Shown here piece after piece: positions 7,666 to 16,591 of a stretch of 24,702 nucleotides of DNA; positions within the stretch are counted from its first letter, which is position 1; every line of letters begins with the position of its first letter. Source of the DNA: Gammaproteobacteria bacterium (GTDB lineage: Bacteria > Pseudomonadota > Gammaproteobacteria > SZUA-229). The stretch spans positions 1 to 24,702 of the forward strand of contig JAPHRB010000052.1 in the NCBI GenBank assembly GCA_026197015.1, read 5' to 3'. The translations under genes were made by a program, and so were the position numbers. The notes under the pieces are model-generated. The model searched no databases. It had not been told where the DNA came from and saw only the letters and a program-made list of their open reading frames with translations.

Positions 7666-8490
7666 TTATGCCTCTTTCCAGGCTACTGCAAAGCCATTGG
7701 TATACCGCATATCAATATGTTTGATTTCACGTTTTTCTACTTCTAATGCCTCTTTGTACACAGAGACAAAACGGTTTAATCGCTCATGCATTTGCTTACG
7801 CCCCAGTCTTAATTCCATTCCAGACGTCATTTTTAAAGTCCATGATCGCCTTGCATTCAAATCTACACTTTTAATATATAAACCTGTTTCTAATAACCAG
7901 GCCTGCATTCTTGCTAATTCCTGTAACATTACTTTGTGCTGCCCCTGCGGACCACTTAAATGAGGCAACTCAATAGTTGGTTTTTCTGAAGGTGTAAATA
8001 ATTTCCCCTTTGAACTTATTACCCCATCACTTCCCCACAATACAACAGGCTGTTTCTCAATGACTCTTACCAGCAATTGATCAGGCCATAACCTTCTTAC
8101 TGAAACATCTTCCACCCATGGCAAGTTCACCAGTGCATTTCTAACCGCAGGTAAATCGACATTAAAAAAGCCGCCTTTAACAACTGGTATAGTTTGATCT
8201 CGAAGTTGACTTTTATCTAAAAAATCAAACTCACCTTCAATTTTTACTGACTGTATTGGAAACAGATTGTCCAGTTCAATATTCTTATAACTAAATATCA
8301 TTATAAAAAATACAACGGACACTGAAATCAATTTAGGTCTCCATATATAAACTAAAATTTCTTTCAATCTACTGGATATTTTTTCAACATCACGCCTTTT
8401 TATTCTTCGCCCAACAACTGCCTGAGTATTTTTAACTGCAGCACGTCTTGATCTTTTGTTGCTTTTACTTTTCCAGTTTTTATCAATCAT
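7666..8490 (-). CDS. ftsQ: Cell division protein FtsQ
   Basis: FtsQ is a bitopic inner-membrane divisome protein that binds FtsB and FtsL through its periplasmic domain. With the start chosen here it has 274 residues (E. coli 276). A strongly basic cytoplasmic region (residues 1-50) precedes one membrane segment at about 54-68. A POTRA domain follows at about 78-147 (IQSVKIEG to VRVIEKQPVVLWG), then the FtsQ beta domain. A longer version starting at 8547 would add 19 residues inside ddl. The ATG at 8490 is preferred because GGGAG lies about 9 nt upstream and it overlaps the ddl stop by 8 nt, a coupled arrangement. Confidence 0.95.
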   Translation of the reverse strand: MIDKNWKSKSNKRSRRAAVKNTQAVVGRRIKRRDVEKISSRLKEILVYIWRPKLISVSVVFFIMIFSYKNIELDNLFPIQSVKIEGEFDFLDKSQLRDQTIPVVKGGFFNVDLPAVRNALVNLPWVEDVSVRRLWPDQLLVRVIEKQPVVLWGSDGVISSKGKLFTPSEKPTIELPHLSGPQGQHKVMLQELARMQAWLLETGLYIKSVDLNARRSWTLKMTSGMELRLGRKQMHERLNRFVSVYKEALEVEKREIKHIDMRYTNGFAVAWKEA

Positions 8491-9397
8491 GTAACGAGGC
8501 TCCCTGAAGAATATTGAACACCAACTCTTCAAACGACATGCCTGCATGTTTTGCTGCCATTGGCACCAAACTATGATCCGTCATGCCTGGCACAGTATTT
8601 ATTTCGATCAACCATGGCTGGTTTTTTTCATCAAGCATAAAATCAACACGGCCCCAGCCTTCACACATCAACGCTTTATATGCCTGGAACATTAACTTTG
8701 CCAGTTCAATTTCTACCGAATCAGACAGACCACACGGACAAATATATTGTGTATCGTTAGACACATACTTTGCCTGATAGTCATAAAAGTCATTCTCGGT
8801 TTCCAGGCGAATCATAGGTAAAACCTGTTCACCCAAAATTGCAGCTGTATATTCTTTTCCCTGAATAAATTTTTCTGCCATTACAACGCCACCACAGTTT
8901 TTAGCTTTTTTCCATGCAGCTAACATCTCATCACTGTTATTAACTTTACTAATACCGATGCTTGACCCCTCAAGCACAGGTTTAATCATTAATGGCAGAC
9001 CGAGACGCATAAGCGCCTCATCACAATCTGCTTCATGCTTTAATTCCATGAAATCAGGTGTTGGTAAACCCATTCCCCGCCATAACTGTTTACATCGAAA
9101 TTTATCCATTGCTAGAGCAGAGCCTAAAACACCCGTGCCTGTATAGGGCAATTGCAATATATCTAGAACCCCCTGCACTTGACCGTCTTCTCCTCCACGA
9201 CCATGCATAATATTAAAAACGTGGCTAAACTCAGCTTCCTTTAATTGCTCACAAATATTTCTGCCAACATCTACCGCAGTCGCATTAATTCCCTGACGAC
9301 ATAACGCTTTATAAACTGCATTTCCACTATTTAATGAAACCTCACGTTCAGCCGACCAACCACCCATTAGTACTGCTACATTTTTAAAGTTACTCAT
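8483..9397 (-). CDS. ddl: D-alanine--D-alanine ligase
   Basis: Ddl is the ATP-grasp enzyme that joins two D-alanines for the end of the muropeptide stem. The 304-residue protein matches E. coli DdlB (306). Motifs in order are SAEREVSL near the N terminus (binds the first D-Ala), HGRGGEDGQVQG, the YTGTGVLGSALAMDK region, KPVLEGSSIGISKV (Gly/Ser loop over the phosphates), YDYQAKY (lid loop), and RVDFML...EINTVPGMT (magnesium ligands). The ATG at 9397 has GGAG 9 nt upstream and overlaps the murB stop by 8 nt. An upstream TTG at 9415 would add six residues but is less likely. It lies between murB and ftsQ, so precursor supply and divisome assembly are expressed together. Confidence 0.96.
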   Translation of the reverse strand: MSNFKNVAVLMGGWSAEREVSLNSGNAVYKALCRQGINATAVDVGRNICEQLKEAEFSHVFNIMHGRGGEDGQVQGVLDILQLPYTGTGVLGSALAMDKFRCKQLWRGMGLPTPDFMELKHEADCDEALMRLGLPLMIKPVLEGSSIGISKVNNSDEMLAAWKKAKNCGGVVMAEKFIQGKEYTAAILGEQVLPMIRLETENDFYDYQAKYVSNDTQYICPCGLSDSVEIELAKLMFQAYKALMCEGWGRVDFMLDEKNQPWLIEINTVPGMTDHSLVPMAAKHAGMSFEELVFNILQGASLHD

Positions 9398-10295
9398 TGT
9401 CCAACTCTCCGACAATTTTCACTTCAGTCTGCAGATTAACTGCCTGTTTATTTTTAACAGTCTTCTGTACATATTTTATTAACGCTTCTACATCACTTGC
9501 TTTCGCCTGATTTGAATTAATTATGAAATTAGCGTGCTTTTCTGAAACCACAGCATCACCAATTGCATATCCTTTTAAACCACATGCTTCAATAAGACGT
9601 GCTGCATGGTCATTATCTGGATTCTTAAAAACTGAACCGCAACTAGGCAAACCTGTTGGTTGAGTGATTGCTCGTTTACTTAACAGCTCTTTAACTCTTA
9701 ACGCTGCAGCTTCACCATCACCCAGCGCAAACTGTAAATCTGCACTGATAAACCATTCGTTTTTATGCCCTTTTACACTTCGATAGTTAATTTCATAATC
9801 ACTAGCCGTTCGCGTATACGTGTTACCTAATCTATCAATAGTAATCACGGATTTCACAAGACACCATGTTTCACCACCAAAAGCACCTGCATTCATTGCT
9901 AGTGCACCACCCAGCAATCCAGGTATGCCCGCAAAAAATTCGCCGCCAATTAAATTATTCCTATGACAGTATCTAGCTAGCCTTGCACAACTTGTACCGG
10001 CACCTACACGTACACAATTATCATCTAATGCTTCTATTTCCGACAAACTTCCTTTTAAGGAAACCACTGCGCCTCTGATTCCTTTATCCCTTACCAGCAA
10101 GTTACTACCTAAACCTAAAAACAATAACTCCTCATTTTCAGGCAACTCACTTAAAAAAACAGAAAGATCATCTATGTCAAGAGGTGTATAAAATTTATCT
10201 GCTGAGCCACCAATACGCCAACTTGTATGTTTTGACATTGGCTCGTCAACCAATAAAGTACCCTTATAATTATGCAAGCTGGAAGCAGTCATCAT
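9390..10295 (-). CDS. murB: UDP-N-acetylenolpyruvoylglucosamine reductase MurB (short, type II-like)
   Basis: MurB is the FAD enzyme that reduces enolpyruvyl-UDP-GlcNAc to UDP-MurNAc with NADPH. At 301 residues it is shorter than E. coli MurB (342), as in type II enzymes that lack the tyrosine loop. FAD-binding motifs are HTSWRIGG (23-30), GLGSNLLVRDKG (61-72) and GIPGLLGGALAMNAGAFGGE (123-142). The proton-donor serine is S221 in SCGSVFKNP. The C-terminal GYAIGDAVVSEKHANFIIN block is intact. The start overlaps the murC stop as ATGATGA, so either of two adjacent ATGs could be used; GGAGG lies 10 nt before the first. murB between murC and ddl is common in non-enteric gammaproteobacteria but not found in E. 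coli. Confidence 0.96.
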   Translation of the reverse strand: MMTASSLHNYKGTLLVDEPMSKHTSWRIGGSADKFYTPLDIDDLSVFLSELPENEELLFLGLGSNLLVRDKGIRGAVVSLKGSLSEIEALDDNCVRVGAGTSCARLARYCHRNNLIGGEFFAGIPGLLGGALAMNAGAFGGETWCLVKSVITIDRLGNTYTRTASDYEINYRSVKGHKNEWFISADLQFALGDGEAAALRVKELLSKRAITQPTGLPSCGSVFKNPDNDHAARLIEACGLKGYAIGDAVVSEKHANFIINSNQAKASDVEALIKYVQKTVKNKQAVNLQTEVKIVGELDNE

Positions 10296-11704
10296 TTTGC
10301 TAATGCCTCCGGTAATTTCTCTGCAATTGATCCGATGCTGCCTGCTCCTAATGTAAGCAAAACATCGCCCTCTTCAATCACATCTATTATTGAAGCGTTT
10401 AAATCTTTTAAGTCCTCTACAAACACTGGGTTTACACGACCTCTGGCACGTATCGCAGCACATAAAGCCCTGCCATCAGCACCTGCTATATGTTCTTCAC
10501 CAGCCGAATATATCTCGGTAACAATTAAAGCATCAGCTTTTGAAAGCACCTGGCTAAAGTCTTCAAACAAATCACGTGTACGTGTGTAACGATGCGGCTG
10601 AAAAACAACCACGATACGACGTTCACTCCAGGCATTTTTTGCTGCTTCTAGAGTAGCTTTAATTTCGGTAGGGTGATGCGCATAATCATCAACTAATAAA
10701 ACACTTCCTTTTACTGTTTTTATTTCGCCATACTGCTGCATCCGTCTACCAATACCATCAAATTCATGTAATGCTTTTTGCATAACAGAAGTCTCTACAC
10801 CTAATAAGTGAGCAATGGTAATTGCAGCTAACGAATTTAATACGTTATGTTTACCTGGCATATTCAAGGTAATTTCAGTTGTTTTATTTACATCCGGCAA
10901 AACAAGATCAAAATGACATTGCATGCCATTACATCGAATATTTTCGGCTTTTACATCTGCGTTCGAATCAATACCATATGTAATTACAGGTCGCGACACC
11001 TCATCCATAATCTGTTTATTTTCAGGATCATCAAGACAGATAACTGCCTTCCCATAAAAAGGTAAATGATGTATAAACTCTATGAATGACTGTTTATATC
11101 TTTCAAAATCACCATCATGAGTTTCAAGATGATCAGCGTCTATATTTGTCACCACAGCCATCATTGGTTGAAGCAGTAAAAATGAAGCATCACTCTCATC
11201 TGCTTCTGCTACAAAATATTTTCCTGCGCCCAGCTTTGCATTTGTTGCTGCGCTATTTAACTTACCACCAATTACATAAGTCGGATCAAGGCCTGCTTCT
11301 ATTAACAAACTTGCGGTTAAACTAGTAGTTGTTGTTTTACCGTGAGTTCCTGCTATTGCAATACCATGTCTAAATCGCATAATTTCAGCCAGCATTTCTG
11401 CTCGACGAATAACTGGAATGCGATGCTCTTTTGCTGCTACCACTTCGACGTTATCCGCTGCAATAGCCGTTGATACTACGACAACTTCCACATCCTTTAC
11501 ATTACCTGCTTTTTGACCGATAAATACTTTTGCGCCTTGTTTTAACAATCTCTGAATAGCTACATTTTCTTTAACATCTGAGCCAGACACTTTATAACCA
11601 AGATTTAATAAAACCTCGGCTATTCCGCACATTCCGACACCACCAATACCAACAAAGTGCACACGCTGTATTTTACGCATAGGATGAGTTTCAATTAACA
11701 TCAT
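10292..11704 (-). CDS. murC: UDP-N-acetylmuramate--L-alanine ligase
   Basis: MurC adds L-alanine to UDP-MurNAc, the first peptide step. The 470-residue Mur ligase (E. coli 491) has the N-terminal nucleotide-sugar fold with VHFVGIGGVGMCGIAE (15-30), the ATP loop AGTHGKTTTT (118-127), the central-domain ADESDASF motif, DADHLETH, and the C-terminal VDDYAHHPTEI motif. It overlaps murG by up to 14 nt. Two adjacent ATGs are possible: AGGAGG lies only 2 nt before the first (11704) but 5 nt before the second (11701), so the second may be the true start. A third Met (residue 9, MRKIQRVHF) is also compatible with the family. Confidence 0.97.
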   Translation of the reverse strand: MMLIETHPMRKIQRVHFVGIGGVGMCGIAEVLLNLGYKVSGSDVKENVAIQRLLKQGAKVFIGQKAGNVKDVEVVVVSTAIAADNVEVVAAKEHRIPVIRRAEMLAEIMRFRHGIAIAGTHGKTTTTSLTASLLIEAGLDPTYVIGGKLNSAATNAKLGAGKYFVAEADESDASFLLLQPMMAVVTNIDADHLETHDGDFERYKQSFIEFIHHLPFYGKAVICLDDPENKQIMDEVSRPVITYGIDSNADVKAENIRCNGMQCHFDLVLPDVNKTTEITLNMPGKHNVLNSLAAITIAHLLGVETSVMQKALHEFDGIGRRMQQYGEIKTVKGSVLLVDDYAHHPTEIKATLEAAKNAWSERRIVVVFQPHRYTRTRDLFEDFSQVLSKADALIVTEIYSAGEEHIAGADGRALCAAIRARGRVNPVFVEDLKDLNASIIDVIEEGDVLLTLGAGSIGSIAEKLPEALAK

Positions 11705-12779
11705 ACCCTCCTGCTACTAAACATACTTCGGTCACTAGTTTCGTTGATTCAGGCATACCTAATTGTCTTGCCTTATTGGCCATTTCTAATGTTTTTTCAC
11801 GATCCATTTTCTTCAATACATTAACTAATGTTTCAACATTTAAGTCTTCTTGCTTTAGCAGTATCGCCGCACCAGCATCACTCAAATATTTTGCATTAAA
11901 TGTCTGGTGATCATCCACTGCATAGGGATATGGTACAAGAATTGATGCAACACCCGCCGCGGCTAACTCTGCAATTGTCATAGCTCCCGCTCTGCATATA
12001 ACCAAATCAGCCCACGAATACATTGACTCCATATTATCTATATATTCAATCACCTCAGCTTTAACTTTTAAATGCGCATAATTTAGTCGAGTCTGATCAA
12101 AATTACCTGCACCGGCCTGATGTTTTATCACCAGTTCTCTTTCTTTTAGAATGCCTGCACAGGCTTGAGGAACAATTTCATTTAATCTTGCTGCCCCTAA
12201 ACTTCCACCAAATATAAAAATTCGTAAAGCACCGTGCTTTTCTTTATTTCTTTGCTCAGGTGATGACAAAGAAGTTATTGCTCGTCGCACCGGATTACCA
12301 ACATGAATCGATTCAGTTTTGAAACTTTTAGGAAATGCCTCCATTACTTTATCTGCAAATTTTGACAACAATCGATTACTCATTCCCGGCACTGCATTTT
12401 GTTCATGAATAAGCAATGGCACTCTTGTAAGCCACGCCATTAAGCCACCAGGTGCAGACACAAACCCTCCCATACCTAAGACTACTGAAGGTTTACGTTT
12501 TTGTAATATTCTGAACGCCTGATAGCAGGCCATAATTACTTTTATTGGAGCAAACAATAATGTCAAAGCACCTTTGCCTCTTAAACCACTCATACCTAAC
12601 CAGTCAACTTCTATACCTGCATCAGGCACTAGTCGAGCTTCAATACCTTTTTTAGTTCCCATCCAAACAACTGGCACGCCGCGTTGCTTTAACTCGTCAG
12701 CTACAGCTAACGCAGGATAAACATGTCCACCAGTTCCACCAGCCATTATCATTACGGGGCGCATTAATTCACGAGTCAT
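11691..12779 (-). CDS. murG: UDP-GlcNAc:undecaprenyl-PP-MurNAc-pentapeptide GlcNAc transferase MurG
   Basis: MurG makes lipid II by adding GlcNAc to lipid I on the cytoplasmic membrane face. The 362-residue GT-B glycosyltransferase (E. coli 355) has the glycine-rich G loop 1 AGGTGGHVYPA (13-23), the VLGMGGFVSAPGG loop, IHEQNAVPG, the second-domain loop FGGSLGAARLNE, and the donor site CRAGAMTIAELAAAGVASILVPYPYAVDDHQ. AAGGAGG lies a few nt before the ATG, which overlaps the ftsW stop as ATGA. A second Met five codons on (MRPVMIM) is a possible alternative start. Confidence 0.98.
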   Translation of the reverse strand: MTRELMRPVMIMAGGTGGHVYPALAVADELKQRGVPVVWMGTKKGIEARLVPDAGIEVDWLGMSGLRGKGALTLLFAPIKVIMACYQAFRILQKRKPSVVLGMGGFVSAPGGLMAWLTRVPLLIHEQNAVPGMSNRLLSKFADKVMEAFPKSFKTESIHVGNPVRRAITSLSSPEQRNKEKHGALRIFIFGGSLGAARLNEIVPQACAGILKERELVIKHQAGAGNFDQTRLNYAHLKVKAEVIEYIDNMESMYSWADLVICRAGAMTIAELAAAGVASILVPYPYAVDDHQTFNAKYLSDAGAAILLKQEDLNVETLVNVLKKMDREKTLEMANKARQLGMPESTKLVTEVCLVAGGYDVN

Positions 12780-14065
12780 GCTGCCTCCTTAATCAAATCG
12801 CGAAGTTCTTTATTTTTTCTTCTTGTAACAGGCTTTTTAGTTTTTCTTTTACTTGCCGCGGAAGACTTTCTGCTCATCGCCTGACCATTTGAGCACTCGT
12901 AAGACACCCTTAATAACAAGCCTATCGATGCACTAACAACAATTAAACTACTCCCCCCGTAACTCATCAATGGCAAAGTTAAACCTTTCGTGGGCAGTAC
13001 CCCCATATTTACACCGATATTTATAAATGCCTGTAAGCCTAACCAGATTCCTATACCGTATGATAAATATGCAGCAAACTGGTTGCCACATGACTCAGCT
13101 TTTCTTGCGATCATAAACGCCCTGAACACCAGACTTGTATACAGTCCAATCACAACAACCACACCAATAAGGCCCAACTCTTCTGCCATAACTGCAAATA
13201 GAAAATCTGTATGCGCCTCTGGTAAATAAAATAGTTTTTGAACACTTGACCCCAGACCTACACCTGTCCAGCCTCCAGAACCTATTGCAATTAAAGATTG
13301 CGTTAGCTGAAAACCACTATCAAAAGGATCAGCCCAGGGATTTACAAAAGCAGTTAATCTCTGTAAACGATATGGTGATGTAACAACAAGTAATGTGGCA
13401 GCTGAGCCAAATAAAGTAATCACTGCCAAAAACTGGGTAAACCGTACGCCAGCTAGAAAAGTCATTCCCAATACTGTAAGCATAATAACCACAGATGCGC
13501 CAAAATCTGGTTCAAGCAGAAGAAACAGACAAACCAGCCCTATCATAATCATTGGCTTTAAAAAGCCCCATAAACTTGAACGAACCTGCTCTCCATGTCG
13601 TACCAGATAACCTGCCACATAAATCATTAAAAACAATTTAACAACTTCTGATACCTGTAAATTTAAAATGCCGATTGGTATCCATCGAGTTGACCCATTA
13701 ACAGTTTTACCAATACCCGGAATTAACACTAAAACAACCATGGCAAATGACAATGCCAGCAGGATCATTCCTGATTTTTCCCAGTACACCAGTCTAATTC
13801 TAAAAATTGCCATTACTGCTATTAAACCAATTCCTGCTGCAATTAACTGTCGATATAAATAAAAAAACGGCGTTGATGTTTTACTATCTGCTATAGTAAT
13901 CGATGCCGATGCCACCATCACAAGCCCAATACCCAACAAACTAAGAACCAGCATTATCAGCACACTATCCATACCTTCCAGTAAAACAGGTTTCTCTACG
14001 CTCGCCCTAACCGGTCGACCTCTAACAGTATTATGTGTTTGCTGAAATAATAAACCTACATTCAT
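12776..14065 (-). CDS. ftsW: Septal peptidoglycan polymerase FtsW (SEDS family)
   Basis: FtsW is the SEDS glycosyltransferase that polymerises lipid II at the septum together with FtsI. The 429-residue protein (E. coli 414) has about ten membrane segments starting near residue 33 after a charged N-terminal tail. SEDS landmarks are the EPDFGA loop (185-190), PEAHTDFLF (282-290) with D287 matching the proposed catalytic aspartate, and the family block GVLPTKGLTLPLMSYGGSS. The C-terminal cytoplasmic tail is unusually Lys/Arg-rich (about residues 394-425). AAAGGA precedes the ATG, which overlaps the murD stop by 4 nt. Confidence 0.98.
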   Translation of the reverse strand: MNVGLLFQQTHNTVRGRPVRASVEKPVLLEGMDSVLIMLVLSLLGIGLVMVASASITIADSKTSTPFFYLYRQLIAAGIGLIAVMAIFRIRLVYWEKSGMILLALSFAMVVLVLIPGIGKTVNGSTRWIPIGILNLQVSEVVKLFLMIYVAGYLVRHGEQVRSSLWGFLKPMIMIGLVCLFLLLEPDFGASVVIMLTVLGMTFLAGVRFTQFLAVITLFGSAATLLVVTSPYRLQRLTAFVNPWADPFDSGFQLTQSLIAIGSGGWTGVGLGSSVQKLFYLPEAHTDFLFAVMAEELGLIGVVVVIGLYTSLVFRAFMIARKAESCGNQFAAYLSYGIGIWLGLQAFINIGVNMGVLPTKGLTLPLMSYGGSSLIVVSASIGLLLRVSYECSNGQAMSRKSSAASKRKTKKPVTRRKNKELRDLIKEAA

Positions 14066-15465
14066 TGCAGGTCCTTTATCGATTTTATAAAAACGTCACC
14101 ACGATGCTCATAACTATTAAACATATCAAAACTCGCACATGCAGGAGACAATAAAACCGTATCTCCAGGATGCGACAGGTCGGCAGCAATCTGCACCGCT
14201 TCCTGCATGTCTTTAGCATAAAAAACCGGTACACAAGCCTGTAAAACCTGTTCAATTTGCGGTGCATCTTTACCCATTAAGACAACTGCTCTTACATTCT
14301 CACAAACAGCATTTCTAAGTGGACTGAAATCTGCATCTTTTGCAATTCCACCAGCTATAAGCATTATCTTATTTTTTGCATTTATACCGGTTATAGCTGC
14401 CAGGGTTGCACCAACATTTGTCCCTTTAGAGTCATTCACCCATGTCACATGATTTTTTTCAGCAACCCATTGCGTCCTATGTTTCAATCCTTTGAATTTT
14501 TTCAAAGCAGTTAACATATCATGCATTGATATACTTGCCGCTTCACCCAGCGCTAACGCTGCTAATGCATTTGCTAAGTTATGCGCACCGGATATCTTTA
14601 TTTCATCAGCTGAAATTAGTTTTTTGCCGCCTTTACATAACCATGTTTTGCCTTCAAATATTCTTAAACCATAATCGCCGTGAGCTGGCTGGTTTAAGGT
14701 AAAACCAGAAACAAAATTATGCCCTGACTGCATAACCTCAACACGTTCGTCATCTCTATTTATCACCGCTACTTTACAGGCATTATAAATATTCTGTTTT
14801 GCCTCTATATAATCCTCATAACTGTCATATCGATCCATATGATCAGGGCTCACATTTAAAACCGCAGCTGCAACTGGCTTTAAACTATGCAGACTTTCTA
14901 ATTGAAAACTGGATAATTCAAGAATATACAAATCCACATTCGAATTAATTAAATCTAATGCCGGTATTCCAATATTCCCACCAACAACAGCATTAATACC
15001 TGCAGCCTGTGCCATTTCACCTAACAAACTTATTACCGTACTTTTGCCATTAGAACCCGTTACCGCAATAACTGGTGCACTAATCATTTGTGCAAATAAT
15101 TCTATATCGCCGACAACATCAACACCCTGGTTTATAGCATGATCAATTACAGGCTCTTTCAATGCCACTCCGGGACTTACTATAATTTGCTGTGCCCCCA
15201 TAAAGAGCGCTTCATCAAACTCACCTAAATATACACTTATATCTGGAAATTCATTTTCTAACTCTTGCAAGCCCGGTGGCTTATTTCTACTATCTACTAC
15301 TACAATATTTTTTTGTTTTTTATGTAAAAAACGCACGACCGAAATCCCCGTCACACCCAAACCGACGACCAGAATATATTCTGAATTTTGACTATCATCT
15401 GTAACCATAGCTGTTACCAATGCTGCTACTGAAATACTCGACAATGTATCTGCAGTTACGCCCAT
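14062..15465 (-). CDS. murD: UDP-N-acetylmuramoyl-L-alanine--D-glutamate ligase
   Basis: MurD adds D-glutamate to UDP-MurNAc-L-Ala. The 467-residue Mur ligase is longer than E. coli MurD (438). The extra length is at the N terminus, where about 30 residues precede ILVVGLGVTGISVVRFL (31-47). The ATP loop is VTGSNGKST (135-143). ELSSFQLE, SPDHMDRY and the C-terminal VLLSPACASFDMF motif (phosphoserine-loop region) are present. The ATG at 15465 has an AGGATTAAAGGG purine-rich stretch just upstream. M20 (MVTDDSQN) would give a standard length but lacks a good ribosome binding site. The 43-nt gap after mraY is one of few breaks in the operon. Confidence 0.97.
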   Translation of the reverse strand: MGVTADTLSSISVAALVTAMVTDDSQNSEYILVVGLGVTGISVVRFLHKKQKNIVVVDSRNKPPGLQELENEFPDISVYLGEFDEALFMGAQQIIVSPGVALKEPVIDHAINQGVDVVGDIELFAQMISAPVIAVTGSNGKSTVISLLGEMAQAAGINAVVGGNIGIPALDLINSNVDLYILELSSFQLESLHSLKPVAAAVLNVSPDHMDRYDSYEDYIEAKQNIYNACKVAVINRDDERVEVMQSGHNFVSGFTLNQPAHGDYGLRIFEGKTWLCKGGKKLISADEIKISGAHNLANALAALALGEAASISMHDMLTALKKFKGLKHRTQWVAEKNHVTWVNDSKGTNVGATLAAITGINAKNKIMLIAGGIAKDADFSPLRNAVCENVRAVVLMGKDAPQIEQVLQACVPVFYAKDMQEAVQIAADLSHPGDTVLLSPACASFDMFNSYEHRGDVFIKSIKDLQ

Positions 15466-15486
15466 AACCCTTTAATCCTAAACAAA

Positions 15487-15503
15487 ACATTAATTAATAA
15501 TGT
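15487..15503. other. AT-only dyad in the mraY-murD gap
   Basis: ACATTA and TAATGT form a 6-bp inverted repeat around 5 nt, in the 43-nt gap. The stem is AT-only and so weak. It may shape the murD ribosome-binding region but is not a convincing terminator. Confidence 0.25.
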
Positions 15504-15508
15504 AAAAT

Positions 15509-16591
15509 TTATCTAACCTTTAACGAAGCCAAACCTATAAGAACCAGTATTACCGTAATAATCCAGAAACGCACAATCACTCGAGGCTCTGGCCATCCTT
15601 TTAATTCAAAATGATGATGTAATGGCGCCATTCTAAAAATACGTCTGCCCGTTAATTTAAATGAAGCCACTTGTAAAATCACCGATACGGTTTCCATAAC
15701 AAAAACCCCGCCCATAATCAGTAAAACCAGTTCCTGCCTAACCAATACAGCAACTATACCTAGTGCTGCACCTAACGCCAATGCACCAACATCCCCCATA
15801 AACACCTGTGCGGGGTAAGTGTTAAACCATAAAAAACCTAAACCTGCACCAACCAGCGCACCACAAAAAACAACCAGCTCTCCGACACCACTGATATAAG
15901 GAATACTTAAGTAGTTTGCAAAATTTATATTACCCGTGAGGTAAGCAAACACACCTAAAGCACCAGCAACCATAACCGTAGGCAATATAGCTAATCCATC
16001 AAGCCCATCCGTTAAGTTAACCGAATTACTAGTACCTACAATAACAAAATAAGTTAAAGCAATGAAACCTACACCAAGAGGAATCATCGCATCTTTCATA
16101 AACGGAATAATCAAGGTTGTTTCAATTGGCTGTTGTGCAGTTTGATAAAGATAAATAGCTGCTCCCAGGCCAAATACTGTTTGCCAGAAGTATTTTGCTT
16201 TCGCTGATAACCCCTTACTATTTCCGCCTTTTAGCTTTTTAAAATCATCAACAAATCCAATTCCACCAAATAACAGGGTAACCACAAGCGCAACAATTAC
16301 CTGACGATTATGAATATCCATCCATAACAACGTACTGATTGCTACCGCAACAATAATTAATGAGCCACCCATTGTAGGCGTACCTGCTTTAGATAAATGT
16401 GCTTGAGGCCCGTCATCACGAATATTCTGACCAATTTTATACATTGTTAATTTTCTAATCATTGATGGGCCAATTACCAATGAGATACTTAATGCGGTTA
16501 AAGCACCTAATATTGCACGCAAAGTAAGGTAACGAAAAACATTAAACCCACTATGAAATTGTGTTAGATAATCAGCAAGCAAGAGCAGCAT
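15509..16591 (-). CDS. mraY: Phospho-N-acetylmuramoyl-pentapeptide-transferase MraY
   Basis: MraY transfers phospho-MurNAc-pentapeptide to undecaprenyl phosphate, giving lipid I at the inner membrane. Its 360 residues equal the E. coli length. About ten membrane helices are evident. Active-site features are D115/D116 (GFVDDFKK), NLTDGLDGLA (192-201), the MGDVGALALG motif, and the family-specific APLHHHFELKGWPE loop near the C terminus. AAGGGG lies about 8 nt before the ATG, and the start overlaps the murF stop by 1 nt (TGATG). Confidence 0.99.
   Translation of the reverse strand: MLLLLADYLTQFHSGFNVFRYLTLRAILGALTALSISLVIGPSMIRKLTMYKIGQNIRDDGPQAHLSKAGTPTMGGSLIIVAVAISTLLWMDIHNRQVIVALVVTLLFGGIGFVDDFKKLKGGNSKGLSAKAKYFWQTVFGLGAAIYLYQTAQQPIETTLIIPFMKDAMIPLGVGFIALTYFVIVGTSNSVNLTDGLDGLAILPTVMVAGALGVFAYLTGNINFANYLSIPYISGVGELVVFCGALVGAGLGFLWFNTYPAQVFMGDVGALALGAALGIVAVLVRQELVLLIMGGVFVMETVSVILQVASFKLTGRRIFRMAPLHHHFELKGWPEPRVIVRFWIITVILVLIGLASLKVR

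Noticed and set aside
8491..8547. Longer FtsQ N terminus starting inside ddl
   Set aside because: It would add 19 residues overlapping ddl. The ATG at 8490 has a better placed Shine-Dalgarno sequence and gives the usual family length.
9398..9415. TTG start adding six residues to Ddl
   Set aside because: The ATG at 9397 has GGAG at good spacing and matches the family length, and a TTG is not needed here.
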